From contig CAVUCK010000005.1 in the NCBI GenBank assembly GCA_963739975.1, forward strand, positions 310,001-374,000: a stretch of 64,000 nt of DNA, given 5' to 3'. A model generated the notes under the pieces. It had not been told where the DNA came from. It searched no databases and worked only from the letters and a program-made list of their open reading frames with translations. How positions within the stretch are numbered: the stretch's first letter is position 1; each line of letters opens with the position of its first letter. The stretch comes from JALZMG01 sp963739975 (GTDB lineage Bacteria > Actinomycetota > Acidimicrobiia > Acidimicrobiales > Ilumatobacteraceae). Of this stretch, positions 35,803-44,165 are shown piece after piece. The position numbers were made by a program, and so were the translations under genes.

Positions 35803-36837
35803 ATGAACCCGACCTTCTACACGACGGCGGACGTCGATTGGAGCGCGCTTGATGGACAAGCGGTGTGCGTAGTGGGCTTCGGTCATCTCGGCGCATCGAT
35901 GGCGCGCAACCTACGCGATGGCGGTCTGCCGGTGACCGTGGCCAACGTTGACGATGAGTTTCGCGGCGCCGCCGCCAGTGATGGGTTCCCGGTCGGGGAC
36001 ATCGCGGCGACGGTCGCCGAGGCCGACATCGTGTTCGTGCTCGTCCCCGACGAGGTGATCCCGGAGGTGTTCCGGACGTTGATCGCCCCCTCGCTGCGCC
36101 CGGGCTCGGCGATCGTGTTGGCGTCTGGGTACTGCCTTGCCTACGGACTGGTCGAGGCGCCAGCCGGTGTCGACGTGCTGCTGCTGGCGCCCCGAATGCT
36201 CGGCGACGAGGTGCGCCGGGCGGCCGTCGACGGCACTGGGTTCGTCAGCTATGTCTCCGTGGAGCACGACGCCAGCGGCAGCGCTCGCCGACGACTGCTC
36301 GCCCTCGCTGCGGCGTCCGGCGCCTTGCGCGCCGGCGCGCTCGAGATGTCGGCGGCGCAGGAGGCGACGCTCGACCTGTTCGTCGAACAGACCGTCGGGC
36401 CGTACCTCGGCACGGCGATCCAACTGGCCTTCGAGGTCGGGACGGCGGCCGGCGTGCCTGCGGAGGCCATGGTGCTCGAGCTCTACCAGTCCGGCGAGAT
36501 GGCGCGCACGTTCCAGACGTTCGCCGAGGTCGGCTTCTATCGGTCCGTCACGTTGCACGGCGTCGCCGCCCAGTTCGGCGGGTTCGAGCGCACGCTGGAA
36601 CTCGACGACCGTGCCATGCGCGCCCACTTCGCCGCGGTCCTCGCTGACATCCGCGCCGGCGGCTTCGCCGCTCGGCTGCAACGAGAGCACGACGAGGGGT
36701 ATCCGACGATGCGTTCCATCGCCGGGATCACCAGCGGCGACGACCCGATGTCGCGGGCCGAGGAACGCGTCCGGGCGGCCCTTGGCACGAGTCACCCCAC
36801 ACCGTCACCCGTCCCTCCACCAGGCCAGCCCAGCTAA
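35803..36837 (+). CDS. Ketol-acid reductoisomerase-like (IlvC superfamily) protein
   Basis: 344 residues from ATG 35803. The start YTTADVDWSALDGQAVCVVGFGHLGASMARNLRDGGLPVTVA has the architecture of IlvC: the lead-in strand, GxGxxG-type NAD(P) loop and LRDGG. LVPDEVIPEVFRTLIAPSLRPGSAIVLASGY and APRMLGDEVRR parallel the IlvC segments PDEVQ..VY and KGPGHTVR. The C-terminal helical domain keeps acidic residues in an E..LxLFVEQT pattern, used by IlvC to bind Mg. It differs enough from true IlvC that an alternative 2-keto or 3-hydroxy acid substrate is likely. Its 3' end overlaps the convergent DegV gene by 33 bases. Confidence 0.75.
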   Translation: MNPTFYTTADVDWSALDGQAVCVVGFGHLGASMARNLRDGGLPVTVANVDDEFRGAAASDGFPVGDIAATVAEADIVFVLVPDEVIPEVFRTLIAPSLRPGSAIVLASGYCLAYGLVEAPAGVDVLLLAPRMLGDEVRRAAVDGTGFVSYVSVEHDASGSARRRLLALAAASGALRAGALEMSAAQEATLDLFVEQTVGPYLGTAIQLAFEVGTAAGVPAEAMVLELYQSGEMARTFQTFAEVGFYRSVTLHGVAAQFGGFERTLELDDRAMRAHFAAVLADIRAGGFAARLQREHDEGYPTMRSIAGITSGDDPMSRAEERVRAALGTSHPTPSPVPPPGQPS

Positions 36838-37626
36838 CCCGGCGCCGGTGTGGGCCACCATCACCGGGCTGAACGGACCGACGAAGCAGGACGCCGGGCC
36901 GAGCTCGTCCACACGGTGGCGCAGCAGGGCGGCGGCGTCGTCGTCGAGTGCGTGGAGCACGGCGACGTGCAGCGCTCCTGCGGTGCCGTCGGCCGTGCAG
37001 CGGTCGACGATGCGGTCCAGCGCGCCCCGCCGACTGAAGGCGGGTCGCAACGGCCGGATGCGGCCCCGGCGCAGCTCGAACAGCGGCTGGGCACCGACGC
37101 GGGCGCCGATCCGCCGAGCCGTCTCGGGCAGCCGACCGCTGCGGGCGAGGCGCGTGAGGTCGGGGACGGTGGCGACCAGCCGAACCCGCTCGATGGCCGA
37201 GGCGGCCACGTCCAGCACCTCGTCGAGATCGGCTCCGCGGGCGGCAGCGCGGGCGGCGGCCAGCGCCACGAGCCCCTGGGCGCCGGCAGCGGTCTGGGTG
37301 TCGATGACGGTGACGTCGACGCCCTCGAGGCGCGCCGCCAGCACGGCGGCGTCGTGCGTGCTGGAGATCGTCGCCGCCACCGTCAGCACCACCACCGGTC
37401 CGTGAGCGGCGCCTGCTCGCATCGCGTCGGCGAACTCACCGGGCGACGGTGCGGCGGTCTTGAACGGTTCGTCGGCCCGTTCGACGAGCTCGGCCAGCGG
37501 CATCTCACCGTCGCGGAAGCTGTCCGGACCGACGTGCAGCCACAGGGGCACGACCAGGACGCCAAGGCGCTGGGCAAGCTCGGACGGCAGGGCCGCTGCG
37601 CTGTCGGTGACGACGGTGACCGGCAC
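36805..37626 (-). CDS. DegV family (fatty-acid-binding) protein
   Basis: 273 residues from GTG 37626, two bases after the PlsY-like stop. VTVVTDSAAALPSELAQRLGVLVVPLWLHVG is the family opening, with the TDSA loop that contacts the fatty-acid carboxylate in FakB structures. FKTAAPSPGEFADAM (T/S-S-x-P region) and VLTVAATISSTHDAAVLAARL are the next conserved blocks, and LRRGRIRPLRPAFSRRGALDRI the second domain. Known members bind fatty acids for phosphorylation by FakA; no FakA gene is visible here. Its place behind a PlsY acyltransferase fits delivery of acyl groups to phospholipid synthesis. Confidence 0.88.
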   Translation of the reverse strand: MPVTVVTDSAAALPSELAQRLGVLVVPLWLHVGPDSFRDGEMPLAELVERADEPFKTAAPSPGEFADAMRAGAAHGPVVVLTVAATISSTHDAAVLAARLEGVDVTVIDTQTAAGAQGLVALAAARAAARGADLDEVLDVAASAIERVRLVATVPDLTRLARSGRLPETARRIGARVGAQPLFELRRGRIRPLRPAFSRRGALDRIVDRCTADGTAGALHVAVLHALDDDAAALLRHRVDELGPASCFVGPFSPVMVAHTGAGLAGLAWWRDG

Positions 37627-37628
37627 CG

Positions 37629-38258
37629 TCAGCGTTCCGGTCCGGGGTCACGGTCGAGGAGCAGGCGGTGGGCGAACGTGGCGACCGTGCGGTGCGCCGG
37701 CGAGTGGTTTCCTGCGAGGCGTTTGGCCAGCATCGGGACGACCACCGCGAGGGCCATCAGCAGCCCGGCCCGGCCGTCCGTGCGCCACAGCACCGGCGGC
37801 AGGGCGACGTCGGCGACGAACCCACCGAACCCGGCTTGGTCGACGACGCGCCCGAGCGCCACACCGGCGAGGAGCATCGCGCTGCCGCGCCACTGCCGAA
37901 CGACGAGCGCGCCCATCGCCACCGAGATCCCGCGCCCGCCCGCACCACGCAGGAAGGGTGACCAGTTGTGGCCGACCACAGCGGTGGCGCCCGCGAGCGC
38001 CGCAGTCACCGGTCGGCGGCCACCGGCGAGCAACGGACCGAGCGCGCCCTTGGCGACGTCGGCGATGCCGGCGATGATCACCGGCCCGACGCCGGCGACG
38101 CGGTACAGGCCGGTCCCGGACACGGTCCCGTCGCCGACGGTCCGCAGGTCGACGCCGGTGCGCGCCCGTGCGGCGAGGTTGGAGAACGGCACGGAGCCGG
38201 CGAGGTAGGCGACACCACCGACGACGGCCGGATGTCGCGCCAACCGGGCCACCCTCAC
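37629..38258 (-). CDS. plsY: PlsY-like acyl-phosphate:glycerol-3-phosphate acyltransferase
   Basis: 209 residues from GTG 38258, which overlaps the stop of the upstream gene (GTGA). Multi-span protein with PlsY hallmarks: GSVPFSNLAAR in TM1 (the SIPF-like motif), TVGDGTVSGTGLYRVAG in the first cytoplasmic loop (compare GSGNPGATN), VVGHNWSPFLRGAGGRGIS in the second (compare GHxxPxFLxFxGGKG), and a third loop near AGNHSPAH. PlsY moves the acyl chain from acyl-phosphate to glycerol-3-phosphate. The first loop departs from the consensus, so this may be a paralogue with another acceptor. DegV follows directly. Confidence 0.8.
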   Translation of the reverse strand: MRVARLARHPAVVGGVAYLAGSVPFSNLAARARTGVDLRTVGDGTVSGTGLYRVAGVGPVIIAGIADVAKGALGPLLAGGRRPVTAALAGATAVVGHNWSPFLRGAGGRGISVAMGALVVRQWRGSAMLLAGVALGRVVDQAGFGGFVADVALPPVLWRTDGRAGLLMALAVVVPMLAKRLAGNHSPAHRTVATFAHRLLLDRDPGPER

Positions 38259-39175
38259 GAGAGGGGAGCGAGGTCCTGCAGCATCAGCTCGTACTGCTCG
38301 TCGTACCGCACCGTACCGACGGCCGTCTCCGAGTTCGTCACGCCGCTGCGCACCTCGCGCACGAGGAGCATCGGAACGTCTCGGGCGTACCAGCGCTCGA
38401 CGGTGTCGTTCCCGGTCGACTGGCCACTGATCGCCGTGTCGTACTTCACGTGCACGGTGTCGACCATGTCGTCGCCGACCTGCAGTTGCTCGAACCCGAC
38501 GACGGTCCCGGTGACGTCCTCGGCGCTGGCGCCGCTCTGGCCCGTTCCTGGGCTGCTGCAGGACGCCGTGAAGGTAGCGCCGGCCTCTGGGTCGGCGGGG
38601 AGCTGCAGCGACTGCGGCGTGCAGGTGAACTGGCGTTCGTCGCTCTGCTGGAAGAACGAGTGGAACGTCGTCTGCGCCGTGAGGTGCCAGCTGTCGACTT
38701 GCCAACAGTACGTGTCCTCATCCCAGCGCTGCTCGAGGGCGTCCCAGCGGATCGTCACGCAGCCATCGCCCGAGTCGGTCACTGTCATCGTCGTCGTCGC
38801 CGGGTACGGGTGCCTGTCTCCGCCGAGCGCGTCGACGCCTTCGTCGCCGGAGGTCGTGTACACGTAGACGCCGATCGGCAGCGCGGCGGGCTGCGTCGTG
38901 GTCGTGGCTGCCTGGGTCGTGCCCGGCGCGGCACTCGTGGGGGAGGCGCCAGCGGAGGTGCTGGCCGCCGTCGTCGTGTCCGCAGTCGTCGTGGTGTCCG
39001 CAGGCGCAGTCGTCGATGACGCCCTGGCGCGGAAGTCGGCCAGCACGTCGTCGACGGCGACCGGCCGGGCCTCGTCGCTCTTCAGCCACCAGAGCACCCC
39101 GCCGATGACACCGGCGGCGACGACGACGACCCCCACGATTGACCACGCAATGATGCGGCGGGTGCGCTGCTCCAT
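38255..39175 (-). CDS. Membrane-anchored secreted protein with Thr-rich linker
   Basis: 306 residues from ATG 39175. One TM helix (about 9-31, IIAWSIVGVVVVAAGVIGGVLWWL) after a basic start indicates N-in, C-out topology. Residues 55-97 are a Thr/Ser/Ala linker. The outer domain (about 98-306) has four conserved-looking Cys (GDGCVTIRW, DTYCWQVD, FTCTPQS, ASCSSPG) and an END in which WYARDVPMLLVREVRSG is notable. I do not recognise the family. It is the first gene of a three-gene unit with PlsY-like and DegV proteins, so a role in envelope lipid homeostasis is possible. Confidence 0.75.
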   Translation of the reverse strand: MEQRTRRIIAWSIVGVVVVAAGVIGGVLWWLKSDEARPVAVDDVLADFRARASSTTAPADTTTTADTTTAASTSAGASPTSAAPGTTQAATTTTQPAALPIGVYVYTTSGDEGVDALGGDRHPYPATTTMTVTDSGDGCVTIRWDALEQRWDEDTYCWQVDSWHLTAQTTFHSFFQQSDERQFTCTPQSLQLPADPEAGATFTASCSSPGTGQSGASAEDVTGTVVGFEQLQVGDDMVDTVHVKYDTAISGQSTGNDTVERWYARDVPMLLVREVRSGVTNSETAVGTVRYDEQYELMLQDLAPLS

Positions 39176-39256
39176 CTCCCCCCGATCGGAATGTCCGGGC
39201 GATGGTACTCAGCACCGGGGAGCGGCGGATGGACTGCCCGGTACCGTGCCCGGCCG

Positions 39257-40760
39257 ATGGAGGAGTGCGACGCCGTCGTCGTCGGCGGCGGTCACAACGG
39301 TCTGGCCTGCGCGGCGTACCTCGCCGATGCGGGCCGATCGGTCCTGGTGCTCGAGCGTGACGAGGTGCTCGGCGGTGCGGCACGGTCCGAGCCGCTGTTC
39401 GACGGCTACGACGCCCGCCTGTCGTCGTACTCGTACCTCGTCAGCCTGCTGCCCGAGGCGATCGTCGACGAGCTCGGTCTCGACGTGCGGTTGGAGCGCC
39501 GCCGGTACGCGTCGTTCACGCCGACCGAGCAGGGCGGGATCCTGCTCGATCATCGCGACCCGGTGGCCAGTCGTGCCCAGCTCGGCGTCGACGCCGGCGC
39601 CTGGGAAGCGCTCGGTCAGCTCACGGCCTCCGTCGCGGCGCAGGTGTTCCCGACGCTGACGGAGCCGCTGCTCGGGGTCGATGCGTTCCGGCGCCGTCTC
39701 GACGACGCGGCGGCGTGGCGGGAGCTCTTCGAGCGGCCGATCGGTGAGGCGCTGGAGCGACGGTTGGCCGGTGACGCGCTGCGCGGCACCGTCCTCACGG
39801 ACGGGCTGATCGGGACGTTCGCCCACGCCCACGAGCTGGCCGCCAACCGGTGCTTCCTGTACCACGTGATCGGGCGGGGGTCCGGCCACTGGGACGTGCC
39901 GATCGGGGGGATGGGCGCCGTCAGCGGCGCGCTGGCCGCGGCGGCGCGACGAGCGCGGCGCCGAGCTGCGCACGGGCGTCGACGTGCGATCGATCGACAC
40001 CGACGGACGGCGCGCCACGGTCCACTCGTCGGACGGCACGACCGTGCGGGCGCGTCAGGTCTTCGCCAACGTGGCGCCCGCCGTGCTGTCCAGGATGCTC
40101 GGCCAGGGGGCGGCGCCGGTGCAGCCCGAGGGTGCACAGGTCAAGGTCAACCTGCTCCTCGGTCGGCTGCCACGGCTGAGGGACACCGACGTCGCGCCGG
40201 AGCAGGCCTTCGGCGGCACCGTCCACGTCAACGAGGGCTACGCCCAGCTGGAACGGGCCTACCGGCAGGCGGCGTCCGGTGCCATCCCGGACGTCGTGCC
40301 GTGCGAGGTCTACTGCCACTCGCTGACCGACCCGTCGATCCTCGGCACCGACCTGCGGGCTGCCGGCGCCCAGACGATGACGGTGTTCGCCTTGCACCTG
40401 CCGACCCGGCTGTTCCGCGACGATCCGGTCGGGCGCCTGGAGCAGGCCGGGGCGGCCGTGCTGGCATCCCTCGACCGTGTGCTGGCCGACCCGATCCGTG
40501 ACTGCCTGCTGGCGCCGGAGTGCATCGAGGTCGTCGGGCCGCTCGAGGTCGAGGAACGGCTCGGCATGCCCGGCGGCAACATCTTCCACCGCCCACTGCA
40601 GTGGCCGTTCGCCGAGGACCCGGCCGACGTGGGCCGGTGGGGTGTCGAGACGGCGCACGCCAACGTGTTCGTCTGCGGCGCCGGCGCCCGCCGCGGTGGC
40701 GGGGTCTCGGCCATCCCCGGCCGCAACGCCGCCATGGCCGCGCTCGGCGCGGCGGGCTAG
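39257..40760 (+). CDS. Phytoene-desaturase-like FAD/NAD(P)-binding oxidoreductase, frameshifted
   Basis: ATG 39257; a TACCGT nine bases upstream suggests a leaderless message. The N-terminus DAVVVGGGHNGLACAAYLADAGRSVLVLERDEVLGGAARSE is a Rossmann FAD site of the CrtI/amine-oxidase superfamily. The frame runs to about 39956 (GGMGAVSGALAAAARRA), then shifts by one base and continues GAELRTGVDVRSIDTDG and VFANVAPAVLSRMLG, ending with NVFVCGAGARRGGGVSAIPGRNAAMA, the family's C-terminal FAD-binding motif. Repaired length is about 500 residues. In this superfamily the closest style is the PNDO/RetSat-like 'NAD(P)/FAD-dependent oxidoreductase' rather than CrtI proper; substrate unknown. Confidence 0.82.
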
Positions 40761-40921
40761 TGGTGCGTCGCCGAGTTGGTGAGGTGGATCGTCGAGTCGG
40801 GGGCGTCGCTGGCAAGGCGCGACGACGAAGGCTGGGACCCACCCAGTCGAGGAGGCGCAACGCAGCCAGCGGCGCCATCCGACCGACGGGACACCTTGCC
40901 AATCCGGCGACACACCACTAG
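40757..40921. repeat. Long (165-nt) terminal inverted repeat element, family E
   Basis: CTAGTGGTGCGTCGCCG at the left pairs with its near reverse complement CGGCGACACACCACTAG at the right (25 of 30 terminal bases match). Pairing continues through blocks such as GCGTCGCTGGC/GCCAGCGGCGC to a central CTGGG/CCCAG hairpin, so the whole insert can fold on itself. Both ends coincide with the TAG stop codons of the two convergent neighbours. It has no coding capacity that I can support. Confidence 0.75.
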
Positions 40922-41820
40922 CGCACCTCGAGGGGGAGCAAGGCCTCAGCCGCCTCGTTCAGGTGACCCTGCCAGGCGTCGACACCGCCCGGTTCGACGA
41001 TCGGCAGCACCACGAACTTCGTGGTGCCGACGTCGACGAAGCGCTTCACGGCGTCGATCAGCGCATCCCAACCGACCGGCACGAGGGTCGCCGGATCATC
41101 GAGGTCGGGCCGGCGGCGGCCGAGCTGGGCGAGCAGCAGGTCCGGCACCGAGTCCATCGAGTAGGGGATCAGGACGCCGTAGTGGTCGTCCTCGATCGTG
41201 CGGTCGTGCTCGTCGGCGACCTGCTCGATGACTGCCCGGCCCGTGGCGGCGTCGGCCGGCGTGACGAACGACGGGAGCCATCCGTCGGCCATCCGCCCGA
41301 CCCGGCGCAGCTCCGACGGAGCGATCCCGCCAAGCCAGACGTCCAGGCGAGCGGGTTGCGGCCGCACCTTCAACCCCTCGTAGTGGAAGCGCTCCCCGTC
41401 GTGGTCGACGACCTCGTCACGCCAGCACGATCGCATCACCGCGAGGGCCTCGTCGAACCACTTGGCGCGTTCGGCGCGCTGCACTCCGAACGCCTGGTGC
41501 TCGGCGCCGTCGGCGACGCCGAGCCCGAACGCCGGCAGCAGCCGCCCGCCGGACATGACCGCCAGCGTCGCCAGCTCCTTGGCCAGCACGACCGGGTTGC
41601 GACCGGGGAGCACCAGCACGCTCATGCCGAACTTGAGGTGGGTGGTCCGCCCCGCCGCATACGCCATGGCGACGATCGGGTCGGGCGCGTCCCCGGTGAT
41701 CCGCTCGGACAGCCAGAGGCTGTCGAATCGCAGGCGCTCCAGCTCGTCGACGACGGGGCCGAGCTCCGGGCCGTTGAGCTTCGTGCGGGTCCCGAGGCCG
41801 ACGCCGATCCGCACGCTCAC
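40918..41820 (-). CDS. LLM-class F420-dependent oxidoreductase
   Basis: 300 residues from GTG 41820; GTG 41814 is the alternative. Luciferase-like TIM barrel: IGVGLGTRTKLNG, LERLRFDSLWLSERITG, LKFGMSVLVLPGRNPVVLAKELATLAVMSGGRLLPAFGLGV (the cofactor-binding strand and loop), and LDVWLGGIAPSELRRVGRMADGWLPSF. Length and motif order are like the mycobacterial F420 oxidoreductases of unknown substrate. Its stop codon lies in the right arm of the family E element. It is followed upstream by a small membrane protein gene on the same strand. Confidence 0.88.
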   Translation of the reverse strand: MSVRIGVGLGTRTKLNGPELGPVVDELERLRFDSLWLSERITGDAPDPIVAMAYAAGRTTHLKFGMSVLVLPGRNPVVLAKELATLAVMSGGRLLPAFGLGVADGAEHQAFGVQRAERAKWFDEALAVMRSCWRDEVVDHDGERFHYEGLKVRPQPARLDVWLGGIAPSELRRVGRMADGWLPSFVTPADAATGRAVIEQVADEHDRTIEDDHYGVLIPYSMDSVPDLLLAQLGRRRPDLDDPATLVPVGWDALIDAVKRFVDVGTTKFVVLPIVEPGGVDAWQGHLNEAAEALLPLEVR

Positions 41821-41831
41821 GGACCGCGAGA

Positions 41832-42083
41832 CTAGGCGTCGTCGTCGGTGGCCGTGCCGGTCGCCCGCCAGCTGAGCACGAAGCCGATGACGAGCACGGC
41901 CATGAGGATGGCGATGATCGGCACCTCGAGGATGCCGCGCAGCAGGACCGCGGTGATCGCCGCCACGACGCTCAGGATCAGGCCGAGCCGGACGGTCGGG
42001 TTGGTGGCGATGGCACGAGCCGGGCGCGGCAGCGGTGGCCACGTCTCGCTCGACATGCGCTCCAGGTCGATGGTCGTCTTCAT
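41832..42083 (-). CDS. Small two-helix membrane protein
   Basis: 83 residues from ATG 42083 with GGGAGG about ten bases upstream; an upstream in-frame start at 42128 is less likely. After a 35-residue soluble start come two hydrophobic segments, VRLGLILSVVAAITAVLLRGI and VPIIAILMAVLVIGFVLSWR, joined by a short turn, then an acidic tail TDDDA. No family recognised. It could be cotranscribed with the F420 oxidoreductase eleven bases further on. Confidence 0.65.
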   Translation of the reverse strand: MKTTIDLERMSSETWPPLPRPARAIATNPTVRLGLILSVVAAITAVLLRGILEVPIIAILMAVLVIGFVLSWRATGTATDDDA

Positions 42084-42186
42084 GGGTGAGAACCTCCCAA
42101 CAGGGTCATCAGTTGGGTTCATCGGCACAAAGGGGCGCGATCCGCAGTGGAAATCTAAGAATCGGTGACCTCTAACGTTCGGCGTC

Positions 42187-42972
42187 GTGACCGCTGACGT
42201 GCTCGCCGCACTCGATCCACTGACGCCGTTCCGCCTCGACCGCCGGGTGGCGGTGGTGACCGGAGCGTCGTCGGGCCTGGGTCAACGGTTCGCTCGGGTG
42301 CTCGACGCCGTCGGGGCGCGGGTGGTCGTGACCGCTCGTCGTGCCGACCGGTTGGAGGCGCTGGCTGGATCCATGCGGGATCCGATCGTGGTGCCGGCCG
42401 ACCTGTCGTCGCCCGAAGATCGCCAGCGGCTGATCGCCACGGCCCTGGAGGTCGGCGGGCGGTTGGACGTGCTGATCAACAACGCCGGCGTCGGGGTGGC
42501 GACGGCGCTGGAGGACGAGACGCTCGACTGGTTCCGGACCGTGATGGAGGTCAACGTCACGGCGGCGTGGCATCTCGCCAAGCTGGCGCGGGACGCCTTG
42601 ATCGACGGGGGTGGGGGAGCGATCGTGAACGTGGCGTCGATGCTCGGACAGGTCGGGTCGACGCCGGTGAAGCAGGCCAGCTACTGCGCCAGCAAGGGCG
42701 CCGTGATCAACCTGACGCGGGAGCTGGCGCTGCAGTTCGCCCGCCGGGGCGTGCGGGTCAACGCCCTGTGCCCGGGGTGGTTCCCGTCGGAGATGACGGC
42801 GGGCATGGAGTCCGACGACGGTGCGCAGCGGTTCATCGACACCAACACCCCGATGCGCCGGATGGGCGACGCCCACGAGCTCGACGGCGCCCTCCTCCTG
42901 CTGGCCACGGACGCCGGCTCGTTCATGACCGGCCAGACCCTCACCGTCGACGGCGGCTGGACCGCCCGCTGA
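42187..42972 (+). CDS. Short-chain dehydrogenase/reductase (SDR)
   Basis: 261 residues from GTG 42187. TAACGT eight bases upstream of the start fits a leaderless promoter. Motifs: VAVVTGASSGLGQRFA, VTARRADRLEAL (Arg residues after strand 2 favour NADPH), LINNAGVGVA (NNAG), VNVASMLGQVGSTPVKQASYCASKGAVINLT with the YxxxK pair (YCASK), and the end GQTLTVDGGWTAR. About 15 residues precede the Rossmann start, slightly longer than usual. It stands alone; the family A palindrome begins 29 bases behind it. Confidence 0.9.
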   Translation: MTADVLAALDPLTPFRLDRRVAVVTGASSGLGQRFARVLDAVGARVVVTARRADRLEALAGSMRDPIVVPADLSSPEDRQRLIATALEVGGRLDVLINNAGVGVATALEDETLDWFRTVMEVNVTAAWHLAKLARDALIDGGGGAIVNVASMLGQVGSTPVKQASYCASKGAVINLTRELALQFARRGVRVNALCPGWFPSEMTAGMESDDGAQRFIDTNTPMRRMGDAHELDGALLLLATDAGSFMTGQTLTVDGGWTAR

Positions 42973-43000
42973 CCGGTCCCGCCGATCCGCCCTCGGCCCG

Positions 43001-43052
43001 CTCGTGAGGTGAGCGGTGAGGGGACGCTGTGCCCTCACCGATCACCTCGCGG
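43001..43052. repeat. Family A palindrome, left of AbiEi/DUF559 gene 1
   Basis: GAGGTGAGCGGTGAGGGG and CCCTCACCGATCACCTC form the two arms around ACGCTGTG. Each arm contains the GGTGAG unit twice. An unbroken 25-nt match to the reverse complement of the copy at 44112 starts at 43001. Confidence 0.88.
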
Positions 43053-43088
43053 TCGGGTTCGGGCGCGGTCGGGTGGCGCTCGGTCCTG

Positions 43089-43108
43089 TGACACCCCGGT
43101 CGTACGGT
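43089..43108 (+). promoter_or_regulatory. Shared upstream motif of AbiEi/DUF559 gene 1
   Basis: TGACACCCC at 43089-43097 and TACGGT at 43103-43108, with TCG between. The same words with the same 14-base offset occur before the second gene of this type (58317-58336). TACGGT fits a TANNNT -10 hexamer; the TGACACCCC block is too close to be its -35 and may be an operator. Confidence 0.5.
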
Positions 43109-43167
43109 GGCCGTACCAACGCTCGACCGTGCAGGTCCTCACGCATCCTGAACGATCGGAGTGAACC

Positions 43168-44130
43168 GTGCCCAGCCTCGACCTCCAGGCACTGACCTGG
43201 TTGCGTTCGCACCACGGGACGATCTCGGACGACGCGCTGTCAGCGGCCGGCATCGCAGTGGATCAACGCAAGTACCTCGTCGCCAACGGACTGCTGCAAC
43301 GGGTCGTCCACGGCGCCTACGTGTTCGCCGGCTCGGCTGCCGGCGAGCTCTCGAGGTGCGCCGCCCTGTGCACCAGCCGGCCGCACCTCGTCATCGCCGG
43401 CCCAACTGCGGCGCGGATGTGGGCGCTGCGCCGCGCCCCGCGCGATGACCTTGTGCATGTGATCGCGCCGCCGCGCAGCCACCCCTGTCAGGAGCCGTGG
43501 GTGCGGGCGTACCGCACCTCCGTCCTCAGCGCGGACGAGGTCGTGCACCGCCACGACGGCATCCGCGTCACGAACCCGTCGCGAACCGCCGTCGACCTGA
43601 CCCGCTACGTCTCCGAGGACAGCGTCGCTTCGATCATCGAGGACGTGCTGCACCGCGGGTTGAGCACCGTCGCCTCGCTCCATCGAATCGCCGATGCGCT
43701 CGCAACGCCGGGCCGGCCGTGGGGCCGTCGCTTCCTGCGCCTGCTCGACCGTCGACATCCCGGCGCTCCCGCGGCGTCCGACGCCGAGCGCCGCGTGAGC
43801 GATGCGCTGTCGAGTCGCGGCGTGACCGGGCTCGAACGACAGGTGGAGGCCGCTCTGCCGGGGTACGGGTACGCCCGGTTCGACATCGCCATCAGGGCGC
43901 TCTGCTGGGCGGTCGAGATCGACCTCCATCCGGAACACAACACGCCGAGCGGGATCGCCCGGGACAACCTGCGCGACGACTGTGCCGCCATCGTCGGGTG
44001 GGAGACGCGGCGCGTTGGCCAGGTCGAGCTCGACCAGCACTTCGATGCGACGATCGACCGCCTCGTCGCCGCCGTCGAGCGCCGGCGGACGGCCCTCGGC
44101 GCCCGCCCACCCGAGTGCGGTGAGCGGTGA
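43168..44130 (+). CDS. AbiEi-like winged-helix / DUF559-like nuclease-fold protein (cassette gene 1)
   Basis: 320 residues from GTG 43168. N-terminus: LTWLRSHHGTISDDALSAAGIAVDQRKYLVANGLLQRVVHGAYVF, the winged-helix of AbiEi-type antitoxin domains. Middle: SRPHLVIAGPTAARMWALRRAP and VTNPSRTAVDLTRYVSED. C-terminus (about 225-310): DAERRVSDALSSRGV, YARFDIAIRALCWAVEIDLHPEH, RDNLRDDCAAIVGWETRRVGQVEL, matching the DUF559/Vsr-like PD-(D/E)xK layout with an Asp (FDIAI) and Glu (VEID) in place; the usual Lys is not obvious. No AbiEii toxin gene adjoins. The gene is bracketed by family A palindromes and its TGA lies inside the right one. Role as a mobility or homing nuclease is inference. Confidence 0.8.
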   Translation: MPSLDLQALTWLRSHHGTISDDALSAAGIAVDQRKYLVANGLLQRVVHGAYVFAGSAAGELSRCAALCTSRPHLVIAGPTAARMWALRRAPRDDLVHVIAPPRSHPCQEPWVRAYRTSVLSADEVVHRHDGIRVTNPSRTAVDLTRYVSEDSVASIIEDVLHRGLSTVASLHRIADALATPGRPWGRRFLRLLDRRHPGAPAASDAERRVSDALSSRGVTGLERQVEAALPGYGYARFDIAIRALCWAVEIDLHPEHNTPSGIARDNLRDDCAAIVGWETRRVGQVELDQHFDATIDRLVAAVERRRTALGARPPECGER

Positions 44131-44165
44131 GGGCACGCTGTCCCCTCACCGCTCACCTCACGAGG
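44112..44165. repeat. Family A palindrome, right of AbiEi/DUF559 gene 1
   Basis: CGGTGAGCGGTGAGGG and CCCCTCACCGCTCACC surround CACGCTGT. It contains the stop codon of the nuclease-like gene (44128-44130) and the stop of the convergent amidase gene (44158-44160). Confidence 0.88.

Noticed and set aside
43168..44130. Type IV AbiE toxin-antitoxin pair
   Set aside because: The AbiEi-like domain is present, but no AbiEii nucleotidyltransferase gene lies on either side; the C-terminus is a nuclease-like fold instead.
30355..44165. CRISPR array formed by the family A repeats
   Set aside because: Copies are single, kilobases apart and palindromic, with no regular spacers and no cas genes.
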